Positions 35,956 to 45,144 of a stretch of DNA of 64,000 nt are shown piece after piece. The notes beneath the pieces were generated by a model that was given only the letters and a program-made list of their open reading frames with translations, did not search any database and was not told where the DNA came from. Within the stretch, counting starts at the first letter, position 1. Each line of letters opens with the position of its first letter. A program made the position numbers and the translations under genes. This DNA comes from Bacillota bacterium. GTDB taxonomy: Bacteria > Bacillota > Clostridia > Oscillospirales > Ruminococcaceae. The DNA lies in contig JAEZTV010000033.1 in NCBI GenBank assembly GCA_023421245.1, positions 156,856-220,855 on the forward strand, written 5' to 3'.

Positions 35956-36923
35956 TGTGTGTCACCTCCGCTTGAGAAGAATTTAGAACCGCTTGTTTTA
36001 AACAGTATTGCCGTTGCAATCCCCACAAGAATAAAAAAGATTACGGCGTAAGCACTTGCATAACCAAGCCGATTTTTTTGGAAGCCATACATATAGATGA
36101 TATATGACATAAACATAGATTTGTTTTGCGGGCCGCCGTTTGTCATTGCAAGCGCTGGGTTGATGACCTGCAGATTTGTTATGAGTGCCATCAGCATATT
36201 GTAAAAGATGATGGGAGAGATCGTCGGAATTGTAATGTACCAAAATTTCTTCCACGCGTTGGCGCCGTCTATTTCGGCGGCTTCCAGGTATACCCGCGGA
36301 ACATTTTGGAGGCCTGCAAGAAAGATGACAATCAGATTGCCGCTGCACCACATCGCAATCAAGGCCAATGAAGTAAGTACTTGTGAAGGACTTTGAATAA
36401 ACTGCTGCGGCGGTAAACCGACTAAACGCAGCAGGTAATTGAACAAACCATGATTTACCTCATACAACCAACGCCATGATGTAAACACTGCAGCTGCCGG
36501 CAGAATATAGGGTATAAAGAAAATAGCGCGCCAAAAGGGGCGTCCTTGAATCTTTTGATTGAGAAGCAACGCTATGATCAGCGAATACAGCAGCGACAAC
36601 ACCACCGAAATAAGTGCATATATCACTGTAGCATAAACCGATTCGTAAAAATACATATCACGGGTAAAAATTCGCACAAAGTTATCAAGGCCTATAAATT
36701 CAGGAGCCTTTAATCCATTCCAATCAAAAAAACTAAGTGCGAATACAGATATCGTAGGGATGTAGCTGATAATGGAAAGTCCTAAAAAGACCGGAATCAG
36801 GCAAAGATATGCCGTCAAAGATTCCATCCGTTTATGCCTCCCATGCTTTGGGTGTCTATGGTTAATGCCTGCAGTATCATCTTTCTTAGCGCGCACAACG
36901 TCCTTTTTTGCCACAATTGCCAC
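35952..36923 (-). CDS. araP: Carbohydrate ABC transporter permease (AraP/MalF-like)
   Basis: The 323-residue protein starts at a GTG at 36923 preceded by GGGGGG; the longer frame has no site. It has an N-terminal basic tail, six or so membrane segments and the EAA loop LEAAEIDGANAWKKFWYI. No dedicated ATPase is present in this operon, so a shared MsmX-type ATPase encoded elsewhere would be needed. Confidence 0.85.
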   Translation of the reverse strand: MAIVAKKDVVRAKKDDTAGINHRHPKHGRHKRMESLTAYLCLIPVFLGLSIISYIPTISVFALSFFDWNGLKAPEFIGLDNFVRIFTRDMYFYESVYATVIYALISVVLSLLYSLIIALLLNQKIQGRPFWRAIFFIPYILPAAAVFTSWRWLYEVNHGLFNYLLRLVGLPPQQFIQSPSQVLTSLALIAMWCSGNLIVIFLAGLQNVPRVYLEAAEIDGANAWKKFWYITIPTISPIIFYNMLMALITNLQVINPALAMTNGGPQNKSMFMSYIIYMYGFQKNRLGYASAYAVIFFILVGIATAILFKTSGSKFFSSGGDTQ

Positions 36924-37054
36924 AGTATTCCCCCCTTTGAAAAATTGGCACGTCTGTACCGGCCCTTGTGTGGGGACCGGTACAGCGTGCGCTTGCGATG
37001 ACAGGTACAAATACTTTTCTGTATGCCGCTTAATATGCTATGCGGCAAACGCCC

Positions 37055-38467
37055 TTATTTGTTTCCGGTCGCGTAAGCATCTTCCAGTTCCGGCATGTAT
37101 TTATCGATAGCTTGCTGCGCGGTCATGTCTCCGGTCCAGATGTAAGAGAGTGCGGTATCCAGCACTCCGTTGAACACATCGGTCGCGTTCACATAGTACC
37201 ATGAGGTCGATTTTGAGTGCTCACGGGCATAATCCACAACGGCACTCTTGTACATATCATGATTTGGAAAATTAGGATTATCAATCCATTTGCTTATCTT
37301 TGCATCCTCGGTGTACCAGGATTCCAGAATCGGCATCCATGTTCCGGCTTGAATCAGATCCCACGAATTCTCTTCCTGTGCATACCACTTGAGCCATTCC
37401 ATTGCTTCTTCGGGATGCTTTGTGGACGCAAACACCACATTTGGTCCGCCGGTGCAGATGGTTACTTTATCCTTCATGTAAGGAAGTACGCCCACGCCAT
37501 ACTCAAAGTTTGCATCCGGTCCGAGGTATGTGCCTACGTTCCATGCGCCGTCGGTAGCCATAACAATCTTTTCGCTGCCAAGAGAGGTACTCAGCGCAGT
37601 GGTTGTGGAGCTGGGCTGCGGAGCGCAGTTGTGTATCAGATACAAGTCCGCAACCTTCTGCAGTGCTTCGGTTGTTGCCGCAGCATTTATGGTCAATTCA
37701 CTTCCATCGGCAGAATAGAAACCGGCACCGTTAGAAAGTGGCCAAACCTCCATCTGCCAGGGCAAGGTGTTGATGCTGCAGCCATACACAGCAATATTGT
37801 TTTTGTCAAAGGTGGGATCATTGGCGTTTTTGCCGTTGACATCCAGCGTCAATGTTTTTGCGATGTTGACAAACGTGTCCCAATCCCATGCTTTGGCGGA
37901 TTCTGCGGGAGGTGTAAATTGAGAGATGTCTAAATTCTGCTTCTCGCAAACTTCCTTGAGCAGATCAATGTTGTACCATAGGTTGAGAACTTCGTTTGCA
38001 GCAGAATAAGCGACGGGTTTGCCTTGGTGCTTAAAGGTAATACTGTCAAGCGGTTTCGCCTCATTCTCTGCGTACATTTCGGAAATATCGAGCAGCTGGT
38101 CGTTAATTGCAAAGGTGAGAACCCCTGCCTCGCTCATGATTGCCGTATCGGGCAGTTCACCCGCTGTTGCCATTGAGTTAAGCTTTGCAATGTAGCTTTC
38201 GTGGTCAATCTGCATAACCTCGACAACAATTCTGTTTTGAGAAGCATTAAACTTCTCTGCGACTGCCTGTGTTGCAGCTGTTTCGGTGTCGTTTCCCCAC
38301 TGAGCGTAGGTGATATGGACCTTTTCGGCGCTCGGGGATGACGCATCACCGCCAACAGACGAACCGTCTGCCGCAGGAGCTGCAGGTGCTGCACATGCTG
38401 CGAGGCCAAGTATCATAACGGCCGCAAGAAGCAGTGCAACAATGGATTTAGTCCGCTTCATTTTCAT
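37055..38467 (-). CDS. Sugar-binding lipoprotein (family 1 solute-binding)
   Basis: The 470-residue lipoprotein has lipobox LGLAAC (cysteine near 25), an Ala/Ser-rich linker and the solute-binding fold (ITYAQWGNDTETAATQAVAEKFN). It delivers oligosaccharide to AraPQ. It is the first gene of the transporter-yesL-araB operon. TATAAT with a weak upstream box (TTATAC, 17-bp gap) is visible about 25 bp before the gene. Confidence 0.88.
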   Translation of the reverse strand: MKMKRTKSIVALLLAAVMILGLAACAAPAAPAADGSSVGGDASSPSAEKVHITYAQWGNDTETAATQAVAEKFNASQNRIVVEVMQIDHESYIAKLNSMATAGELPDTAIMSEAGVLTFAINDQLLDISEMYAENEAKPLDSITFKHQGKPVAYSAANEVLNLWYNIDLLKEVCEKQNLDISQFTPPAESAKAWDWDTFVNIAKTLTLDVNGKNANDPTFDKNNIAVYGCSINTLPWQMEVWPLSNGAGFYSADGSELTINAAATTEALQKVADLYLIHNCAPQPSSTTTALSTSLGSEKIVMATDGAWNVGTYLGPDANFEYGVGVLPYMKDKVTICTGGPNVVFASTKHPEEAMEWLKWYAQEENSWDLIQAGTWMPILESWYTEDAKISKWIDNPNFPNHDMYKSAVVDYAREHSKSTSWYYVNATDVFNGVLDTALSYIWTGDMTAQQAIDKYMPELEDAYATGNK

Positions 38468-38530
38468 TACCTACCTTTAATATTTATTTATTATACAGCA
38501 ACTTCCTGCTGCGTATAACCAACTAAGGGC

Positions 38531-40510
38531 CTATAGGGCAGCCTTCTGCCAAACCAACATTTCACCCGGGGTTCGGTTGCACCACAGGCAGTATGGAACC
38601 GCCTTTAGCTGCACTGCCTTGCTTTGAAAACTCGGTGCGCCATATAGGGCATCGGGCTGTTCAATCGTCTTCACAATACGCTTGCCCTCGTACGATAAGG
38701 CGGGTAGTGAACCAGGAAGCGCGTCAATAGGCTTATCTTCTATAATCTTTGTCAGCGGCGACACATAGACGCTTGCAAGATTTGGGCCGTTATCTATCTC
38801 TTCAAGGCAGTAGACATAGGGGCCTTTCACAACCGCAACCTTGCCCATATTCGCTCTGACATTTTCATTTGCCGCCACAAATCTTGGGGCAAGCTCAAAC
38901 TGCAGTGTAAACGTCTGAGGCTGTGCCAGCGAAACAGCCAGCACCGCATATCCATTTTCAATAACAGGAGAAATGGAAATGCCGTCAAGATCAAATACCG
39001 GATTATGTACATAAGATGGAATTCGCACACGAACGGTAAAGGGGTATGCTTGCGAGGAGGACACCGTTATCTGAACACGGCCATCCTGCATATGGGTTGA
39101 TTCCATGGTAACAGTTCGTTCAACCCCTGAAATATCCGTGCTGATGTTCGAAGAGATGAACTGATTGATATAAAGCGATTTCTCATCCTGACTGTAGATG
39201 TACTGGCCAAGGGATGCTAGCGTTCTTGCAATGTTAGGCGGGCAGCACGCAACGGTAAACCACGGCTGCCTGACCGGCTTTACATGCGCCATTGCGGTAG
39301 AGGCCTTGCAGTTTTCGGGCCACACCTCAAGAGGGTTTACATAGAAGTACCGGTCTCCGGTTGCCGCAATGCCTGCAAGCACTGTGTTGCAAAGCGCCTG
39401 CTCTACTACATCGTAGTACGATGCATCACGGGTAATGGCCGCCATGCGCTGACCGAACATCATAAGCCCGATGGAGGCACAGCTCTCACAGTAGGTGGAA
39501 TCATTGGGCAGATCATAGTCAACGGTAAAGCGTTCAAGCGTCCCCGACGATCCAACGCCGCCGGTGATATGCATGCGGCGCTTTGTAATGTTATCCCATA
39601 ATGTTTTACACGTCTTTTTGAGCTCTTCATCATCAAATTCGCGCGCGAGGTCAGCCATGGCGCTGTACATGTACAGCGCACGGACTGCGTGGCCCTCCGC
39701 TGTCGTTTGCTCTATCGGCGGCATATGGGATTGTGCATACTCGACATCGTAGCCCCGGAATTCAGGAAAGATACACTCACCGCCGCGCGAATCAATCTCC
39801 TCCAAGAAATAATTCGGTTTACCGCCGCGCTCATCAATAAAGAATTTAGCAAGCGTAAGATAACGCATTTGGTCTGTAACATGGTAAAGCTTTATCAGCG
39901 CAAGCTCAATTTCCTGATGCCCCGGGTAGCCTTTGCACTTGCCCTGCTCCGCCCCAAAGGTTTCGCAGATTAAATCGGCAAAGCTGCAGGCAATGCGAAG
40001 CAGGGCATCCTTGCCGGTTGCCTGATAGTAAGCAATTGCCGCTTCAATTAAATATCCGGCATTGTACAGTTCGTGGCCTTCCGTCAGGTTTGTCCACCGC
40101 GATTCGGGGTGCGCAATGGTGTAATATGTATTGATATAGCCGTCCTTTTGTTGGGCACGACCAATCAAATCAATTAACTCATCTGCCATTTGAATAAAGT
40201 CTTGTCCGCTGCCGCTTTTGATGCAATATGAAGCTGCTTCGAGCCATTTGTATGCGTCTGTATCGCAGAACACGGGGCCTTTATGCTGCCCCTGCATCTC
40301 ACCTGCCGCAATCTTGAAATTGTCAATGCAATGAGATTTTTCAATTCCATCCACGCGGTCGTTTAATACGTTCCATTGATAAGGAAGGATTGTATCCGCT
40401 ACCCGCCGGACATATCCGCCAAACAATTCATCAGTAACATGGATGCTCTCTAATCGGGAAACCTGAATCGTGCTTCTCATCGTCATTTTCACTCCGTTTT
40501 TGCTAGACAT
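38531..40510 (-). CDS. GH127 beta-L-arabinofuranosidase
   Basis: The 659-residue protein has no signal peptide and matches GH127 (formerly DUF1680). E342 and C344 (CESCAS) and C422-C423 (ACCPPN) correspond to the zinc-coordinating and catalytic residues known from Bifidobacterium HypBA1. It releases beta-linked L-arabinofuranose inside the cell. The start is ambiguous: GGAG precedes both the ATG at 40510 and that at 40486. It is divergent from the LacI gene. Confidence 0.9.
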   Translation of the reverse strand: MSSKNGVKMTMRSTIQVSRLESIHVTDELFGGYVRRVADTILPYQWNVLNDRVDGIEKSHCIDNFKIAAGEMQGQHKGPVFCDTDAYKWLEAASYCIKSGSGQDFIQMADELIDLIGRAQQKDGYINTYYTIAHPESRWTNLTEGHELYNAGYLIEAAIAYYQATGKDALLRIACSFADLICETFGAEQGKCKGYPGHQEIELALIKLYHVTDQMRYLTLAKFFIDERGGKPNYFLEEIDSRGGECIFPEFRGYDVEYAQSHMPPIEQTTAEGHAVRALYMYSAMADLAREFDDEELKKTCKTLWDNITKRRMHITGGVGSSGTLERFTVDYDLPNDSTYCESCASIGLMMFGQRMAAITRDASYYDVVEQALCNTVLAGIAATGDRYFYVNPLEVWPENCKASTAMAHVKPVRQPWFTVACCPPNIARTLASLGQYIYSQDEKSLYINQFISSNISTDISGVERTVTMESTHMQDGRVQITVSSSQAYPFTVRVRIPSYVHNPVFDLDGISISPVIENGYAVLAVSLAQPQTFTLQFELAPRFVAANENVRANMGKVAVVKGPYVYCLEEIDNGPNLASVYVSPLTKIIEDKPIDALPGSLPALSYEGKRIVKTIEQPDALYGAPSFQSKAVQLKAVPYCLWCNRTPGEMLVWQKAAL

Positions 40511-40580
40511 TTAATTAAACTCCTTGATGTTGGGCAAAAAATTGCACAAGTATTATGGTAGTATAATGGGCACCTTGGCG

Positions 40581-40594
40581 TGTTAAACGTTTAC
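40581..40594. promoter_or_regulatory. LacI-type operator 1
   Basis: TGTTAAACGTTTAC contains the perfect palindrome TAAACGTTTA with the central CG typical of LacI-family sites. It lies in the GH127/lacI divergent region near the GH127 start. Confidence 0.6.
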
Positions 40595-40731
40595 CATCTG
40601 CTTGCATTATACACTAAGGAAATTAGATTGTAAAGTGCATTTTGTAAAAAAAATTAATTAAAACCCAATAACTTTGTGCCATTCGCCTGATTGTTCAGGC
40701 TAAAAATCCCAAATACATCATACATCTTGCA

Positions 40732-40745
40732 TGTTAAACGTTTTT
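40732..40745. promoter_or_regulatory. LacI-type operator 2
   Basis: TGTTAAACGTTTTT repeats the first 12 bases of operator 1, 74 bp before the lacI start. Confidence 0.6.
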
Positions 40746-40805
40746 GTGATATTCTACGTTTATGAGATGCTTTGCCGGATAAAATGACGGAGGAGGGCAG
40801 AAATT

Positions 40806-41840
40806 ATGGCGACCATTAAAGAAATTTCAGATATAGCCAACGTTTCTATTGCCACGGTTTCTAAGGTTCTCAACGGAAAACGCGGCGTAAATAAGGAGAC
40901 TGCACAGGCTGTTCTTGCCATTGCAAGGGAGCTTAATTATCGCCCAAATCTCAACGCACGCTATCTGAAAAGCGGACGCAGCAGCACCCTTGGCATCATC
41001 ACAGAGGATCTGACTGTATTTAACGCGCCGGATATCGTGGATGGAATCGCGGCAATGTGCGAGCAGAGAGGGTATCATTATATTCTAGGGAATCTCCGCT
41101 TTAATAAACGCTACGGCAACGGCCCCATCGACCCCAAGGAGAGTACGGAGCTTGTGTACGCAACGGTGGAGGATATGCTCTCCAAACAGGTGGATGGTAT
41201 CATCTATATCGGCTGCCACAGCCATATTGTCGTATCGCTTACCGACCATACCGAGCCGAAATTTGTATGCGCCTATTGCCAAAGTGCCGATTCCGAAATC
41301 CCTTCTATCCTCTATGACGATAAATCGGCTGCTTATGAGGTGACAGAGCTGCTGATTGAAAAAGGACATACCTCAATTGGCATGATTACCGGTTTGCCGG
41401 ATAGTATGCATTCCGCCAACCGCTTACTTGGGTACCAAGAATCTCTTTACCATCACGGCATCCCGTATAACCCCCGCTTGGCCGTGAACGGAGATTGGGA
41501 TAGAGACAGCGGCTATGCCCTTGCAAAGCCCTTAATTGACGCCGGTGTTACCGCAATCTTTGCGCAAAATGACCTGATGGCGACCGGCGTGCTTGATTAT
41601 TGCAACCAAAACGGCATTACGGTTGGCAAAGACCTTGCCCTCATCGGCTTTGATAACCGTGAAATCGGTACCGTTACAAGGCCGACCCTTTCTACCGTTT
41701 CTTTGCCATTGTTTGAGATTGGGCAAACTGCCGCAAGCGTGATGCTGGATATTCTGACGAACAACCAGCCACCCGAGCAAAGCATTATACAGCTTGGGTG
41801 TTCCATTATTGAACGGGAATCAACCGGAGGTGTTATATGA
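40806..41840 (+). CDS. LacI family transcriptional regulator
   Basis: The 344-residue protein has an N-terminal LacI HTH (IKEISDIANVSIATVSKVLN) with hinge, and a sugar-sensing domain ending ALIGFDNREIGT. It probably controls GH127 and GH51, between which it sits, through the GTTAAACGTTT elements. GGAGGAGGG precedes the ATG. Its stop overlaps the GH51 start (ATGA). The inducer is unknown. Confidence 0.88.
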   Translation: MATIKEISDIANVSIATVSKVLNGKRGVNKETAQAVLAIARELNYRPNLNARYLKSGRSSTLGIITEDLTVFNAPDIVDGIAAMCEQRGYHYILGNLRFNKRYGNGPIDPKESTELVYATVEDMLSKQVDGIIYIGCHSHIVVSLTDHTEPKFVCAYCQSADSEIPSILYDDKSAAYEVTELLIEKGHTSIGMITGLPDSMHSANRLLGYQESLYHHGIPYNPRLAVNGDWDRDSGYALAKPLIDAGVTAIFAQNDLMATGVLDYCNQNGITVGKDLALIGFDNREIGTVTRPTLSTVSLPLFEIGQTAASVMLDILTNNQPPEQSIIQLGCSIIERESTGGVI

Positions 41841-43345
41841 AACGTTTAACTGCATCCGTACAAATTCAGTCCAGCCGCACCATTTCAGCCATTGACAATC
41901 GAATCTATTCCTCTTTTATTGAACATATGGGACGAGCCGTCTATACCGGTATTTACGAGCCGGATCACCCATCCGCTGACGCCAATGGCTTTCGGACAGA
42001 TGTGATGGAGTATATCCGCCCTTTAAACCTGCCTTACATACGCTACCCCGGCGGCAACTTTCTTTCCGGTTATCGCTGGCAGGACGGTATTGGCGATAAG
42101 TCAAGCCGTCCCGTGCGCCCCGATCTGGCGTGGTCGGCGCTTGAGCCAAACCAGGTAGGTACGGATGATTTTATTGATTTCTGCCGTTCGGTTGGCACAA
42201 GACCGTTGATGGCGGTTAATCTTGGTACCAAAGCACCGCAGGATGCCGTAGACCTATTGGAGTATTGCAACTTTCCGCAAGGCACCTATTACAGTGATCT
42301 GCGGCGGAGAAATGGCCACGAGTCCCCCTATGATATCAAGCTGTGGTGCCTTGGCAACGAGATGGACGGCCCTTGGCAGATATGCGGCAAGACTGCTGAG
42401 GAATACGGGCGCGTCGCGTGCGAAACCGCAAAGATGATGAAGTGGCTTGATCCTTCCATTGAGCTTGTCGCGTGCGGCAGTTCGTTTAAAACCATGCCCA
42501 CCTACGGCGCCTGGGAACGCACAGTGCTAAAGCATTGCTATGAGCACATTGATTACCTCTCCCTGCACCAGTACTACCAGAACAACGACGGCGATCTGCC
42601 GTGCTTTCTTGCGCACAATGTGGAAATGGACACTTTCATCAAAGAGGTGGCCGGCATCTGCCGCGAGGCAAAGGCCAAGCAAAACAGCGAAAAAGATATC
42701 TACCTTTCGTTCGATGAGTGGAATGTATGGTACCATTTTCAGAAGGATTGTCCGGAACCGCAAAAGTGGATTGTAGGCCGTCCCATTGAGGAGGAAGTCT
42801 ACGATTTAGCAGATGCACTGTTGGTTGGCAGTATGCTCATTACTCTGATTAATAATGCGGATGTCGTCAAAATTGCGTGTCTTGCCCAACTGGTGAATAC
42901 CATTGCACCGATTATGACCGAACCCGGCGGCCGTGCGTGGGTGCAGACAATCTATTATCCTTTCCTTTATACCTCCCAACACGGCAGGGGCACGGCTTTA
43001 GGCACGGTGGTTACCGCACCTGCGTACACCTGTTCGGTCGGAGATAATATTCCATTTGTTGATGTTGCCGCCGTGCTATCCGACTCCGCGCAAGAGTTGG
43101 TGCTATTTTTAGTAAACAAGCACCAGACCGATGAGATTTCATGTGCGGTTTCGTTGGATGGCTTTGCTCCCGATTCGGTGTTTGAGGCCGTGTCATTGAC
43201 CGGCGCTACGCCATTCGAGTGCAACACGGCAGATTCTTCGCCCGTCCTTCCCGCTCATCATTCCCATGCAAAGCTGGACGCCCGCGGTTTAGACGTGCCA
43301 CTTTCTCCTTTGAGCTGGAATATGGTAAGGATTGCGTTGCGGTAG
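41837..43345 (+). CDS. abfA: GH51 alpha-L-arabinofuranosidase
   Basis: The 502-residue protein has the GH51 acid/base E175 (WCLGNEMDGPW) and nucleophile E294 (LSFDEWNVWY), the same numbers as in Geobacillus AbfA. It has no signal peptide, so it acts in the cytoplasm on imported arabino-oligosaccharides, releasing L-arabinose for AraA. It is translationally coupled to the LacI gene, and a copy of the operator core overlaps its first codons. Confidence 0.93.
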   Translation: MKRLTASVQIQSSRTISAIDNRIYSSFIEHMGRAVYTGIYEPDHPSADANGFRTDVMEYIRPLNLPYIRYPGGNFLSGYRWQDGIGDKSSRPVRPDLAWSALEPNQVGTDDFIDFCRSVGTRPLMAVNLGTKAPQDAVDLLEYCNFPQGTYYSDLRRRNGHESPYDIKLWCLGNEMDGPWQICGKTAEEYGRVACETAKMMKWLDPSIELVACGSSFKTMPTYGAWERTVLKHCYEHIDYLSLHQYYQNNDGDLPCFLAHNVEMDTFIKEVAGICREAKAKQNSEKDIYLSFDEWNVWYHFQKDCPEPQKWIVGRPIEEEVYDLADALLVGSMLITLINNADVVKIACLAQLVNTIAPIMTEPGGRAWVQTIYYPFLYTSQHGRGTALGTVVTAPAYTCSVGDNIPFVDVAAVLSDSAQELVLFLVNKHQTDEISCAVSLDGFAPDSVFEAVSLTGATPFECNTADSSPVLPAHHSHAKLDARGLDVPLSPLSWNMVRIALR

Positions 43346-43396
43346 GTATTGTACAGCAAATCAGTTTTCATCTTGATCCCCTGACATATTTCAAAC

Positions 43397-43440
43397 GTAA
43401 GCCCCCCGAAACACCAGCACGGTGCTCCGGGGGGTCTTAC
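43397..43440 (+). terminator. Terminator of lacI-GH51
   Basis: The outer stem pairs GTAAGCCCCCCG with CGGGGGGTCTTAC (one mismatch) and encloses a small hairpin (CACC/GGTG), followed by a T-rich stretch. Confidence 0.75.
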
Positions 43441-43500
43441 ACTTTCTTCGATATGCGAAATGTCTTTTAAGCTTTTGGCATCTGCCGGTCTGGTGAAACA

Positions 43501-43700
43501 TTAGTTGAGTATTACAACCGCCTTTAGCTCGGTCATTTCCTCGATTGCATACTTGGGACCCTCTTTGCCAAAACCGCTATGCTTTACCCCGCCGTAGGGC
43601 ATGGATCCAAAACGAAATCCACAGGTTCCGCCGAGTCTGCCCTGGACGCCCAATGTGCTATTGAATACAGCACTCTCTATAGCACCGAAGATGAGGGTGT
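43501..43700 (-). pseudogene. Aldehyde dehydrogenase C-terminal remnant
   Basis: On the minus strand the frame ending at 43501 reads [20 protein letters not shown] followed by [11 protein letters not shown], the C-terminal signature of NAD-dependent (lactaldehyde-type) aldehyde dehydrogenases. Upstream similarity fades within about 60 residues and there is no catalytic domain. This is a decayed gene end, not a working enzyme. Confidence 0.7.
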
Positions 43701-43905
43701 AACCGGCATCTTTAGCATTAACCGTGTAGCGGTTCCATTTGCTTAGACAAAACCACGTGCCAAAAACGACCTGAAATTAACTATGGATAATTTGATGCGT
43801 GTTCTGGTATCCCAAAAATAAGATGTGCCTTCCAGTGTGTCAAGAAATCACACAACCGGAGACGATACCTATATATAATCATTCTTTCTAAAAAGCAATC
43901 ACCAT
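43701..43905. other. Non-coding stretch
   Basis: No frame, promoter or RNA is recognised here. Together with the aldehyde dehydrogenase remnant it looks like decaying sequence between the arabinose and opuA loci. Confidence 0.4.
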
Positions 43906-43954
43906 AAAAACTGCCGTTTGGTGAGAGAATAGCTCTCACCAAACGGCAGTTTTT
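43906..43954. terminator. Bidirectional terminator after busR
   Basis: A perfect 22-bp stem (43906-43927 with 43933-43954), starting AAAAACTGCCG, has a 5-nt loop and T-runs on either strand. Confidence 0.92.
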
Positions 43955-43977
43955 ATGCGCATGGATATGCAAAGGCT

Positions 43978-44607
43978 TTAACGCGGCTGGTTAATGAAGG
44001 CATTAAACCGTTCAATAACATGCTCATCGCCGACGATGAGCACCCTGTCGCCGGATTCAAATTCGTAGTACGGCCCGGGGGATATAACGATGCGGTTGTT
44101 GTGTATTACACCGATAATTGTCGCACCGGTGTTGTGCCATATCTGAAGCTCGCCGATACTTTGGCCAATTGTACCGGAATGCTCGGGCAGAACGATCTCA
44201 ACGGGACTGATTAAGTCGGAGCGCATGTACTTATACATATCGGCAATCTGCATTGTCGTGTCCGCAATATCCTCATCAAGGGATCTGCGTTTCTTGAGTA
44301 GCTGCGACAAATTATCCTTCATCTGTGTCAGCACTTCATCCGACTTGAAATTGTTGATGAACTCAACCGCTTTTTCACGAGATAACACAATAATACCGCT
44401 GCCGGCTTTGATTGCAACAACATTTTTATCGGATAAAAGCGACATGGAACGGCGAATGGTTTCGGGAGAAACATTGTATTCCGTAGAGAGAACAGACCTC
44501 CCCTTTAGCTTTTCTCCTTCGGAGAGCTTACCGGACACAATTCTTGTAGCGATATCCACCGCAATCTTCAGGTATCTGGGTATGGTGGTTGGTATGGCGC
44601 CTTCCAT
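43978..44607 (-). CDS. busR: BusR-like GntR/RCK_C transcriptional regulator
   Basis: The 209-residue protein from the ATG at 44607 (GGGGGA upstream) has a GntR winged helix (about 8-75; VLSTEYNVSPETIRRSMSLL), a coiled-coil linker (about 88-125) and an RCK_C/TrkA-C domain (about 130-209; GATIIGVIHNNRIVISPGP, GDRVLIVGD). This is the architecture of BusR from Lactococcus and Streptococcus, a c-di-AMP-responsive repressor of glycine-betaine uptake. It is divergent from opuA genes here, which strongly supports the same role. Confidence 0.85.
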   Translation of the reverse strand: MEGAIPTTIPRYLKIAVDIATRIVSGKLSEGEKLKGRSVLSTEYNVSPETIRRSMSLLSDKNVVAIKAGSGIIVLSREKAVEFINNFKSDEVLTQMKDNLSQLLKKRRSLDEDIADTTMQIADMYKYMRSDLISPVEIVLPEHSGTIGQSIGELQIWHNTGATIIGVIHNNRIVISPGPYYEFESGDRVLIVGDEHVIERFNAFINQPR

Positions 44608-44752
44608 TAAAATTGTCCCCCATCTATATGTGTAATACGACCGATATCGCAGACATCCCGCCGGCGTAAATTCGATGGAATAATTGCCCGCCAAAAGGCG
44701 GTTGCCGCGTAAGCGGTGAGCCGCCCTGTATAAAACGTATAATAGCTGCTCC

Positions 44753-44949
44753 GCGGATATTATATCATAAAACCACAGCACAAAACGCATGCCGTTTTGT
44801 GCGCAGCTTTGCTGTGAATGTGCCGGATAGCGGCACATGAGTGGTTTTTCGATGAAATAAATCCTCTGTGTCGGTCATCCGGCACAGACCGCGCAAAGCG
44901 CGGGCAATGGCTGCTCTACAGCCATTGCGGATTTATTATATCACAAACC
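44753..44949. repeat. Direct repeats flanking a run of hairpins in the busR-opuA region
   Basis: Near-identical 22-23-bp copies (GCGGAT, then TATATCA and a short A-run ending ACC) lie at 44753-44774 and 44927-44949. Between them are stem-loops at 44778-44802 (10-bp arms GCACAAAACG), 44820-44836, 44889-44903 and 44904-44928 (10-bp arms GCAATGGCTG). The repeats could be BusR sites or the ends of a small duplicated or inserted element. Confidence 0.6.
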
Positions 44950-44956
44950 TTCTGCC

Positions 44957-44985
44957 TTGACAACCGACAACTTGTGTTATATAAT
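44957..44985 (+). promoter_or_regulatory. Consensus sigma-A promoter of opuA
   Basis: TTGACA (44957-44962) and TATAAT (44980-44985) are separated by exactly 17 bp. The right-hand direct repeat ends 7 bp upstream, a good place for a repressor to act. Confidence 0.85.
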
Positions 44986-45144
44986 AAGCGTGTTTGTTTG
45001 GCTGCAATCCTTAAATTCCCATGTGCTGCAAACGCCGCTTTTATGTGCGCCCACAAAAATGCAGTACTCTTGTATTTGCAGTTAAAGCCATACAACGCCG
45101 TCATGAAATAAAACTTATGACACATTTTTTAGGAGGTATGAAAG

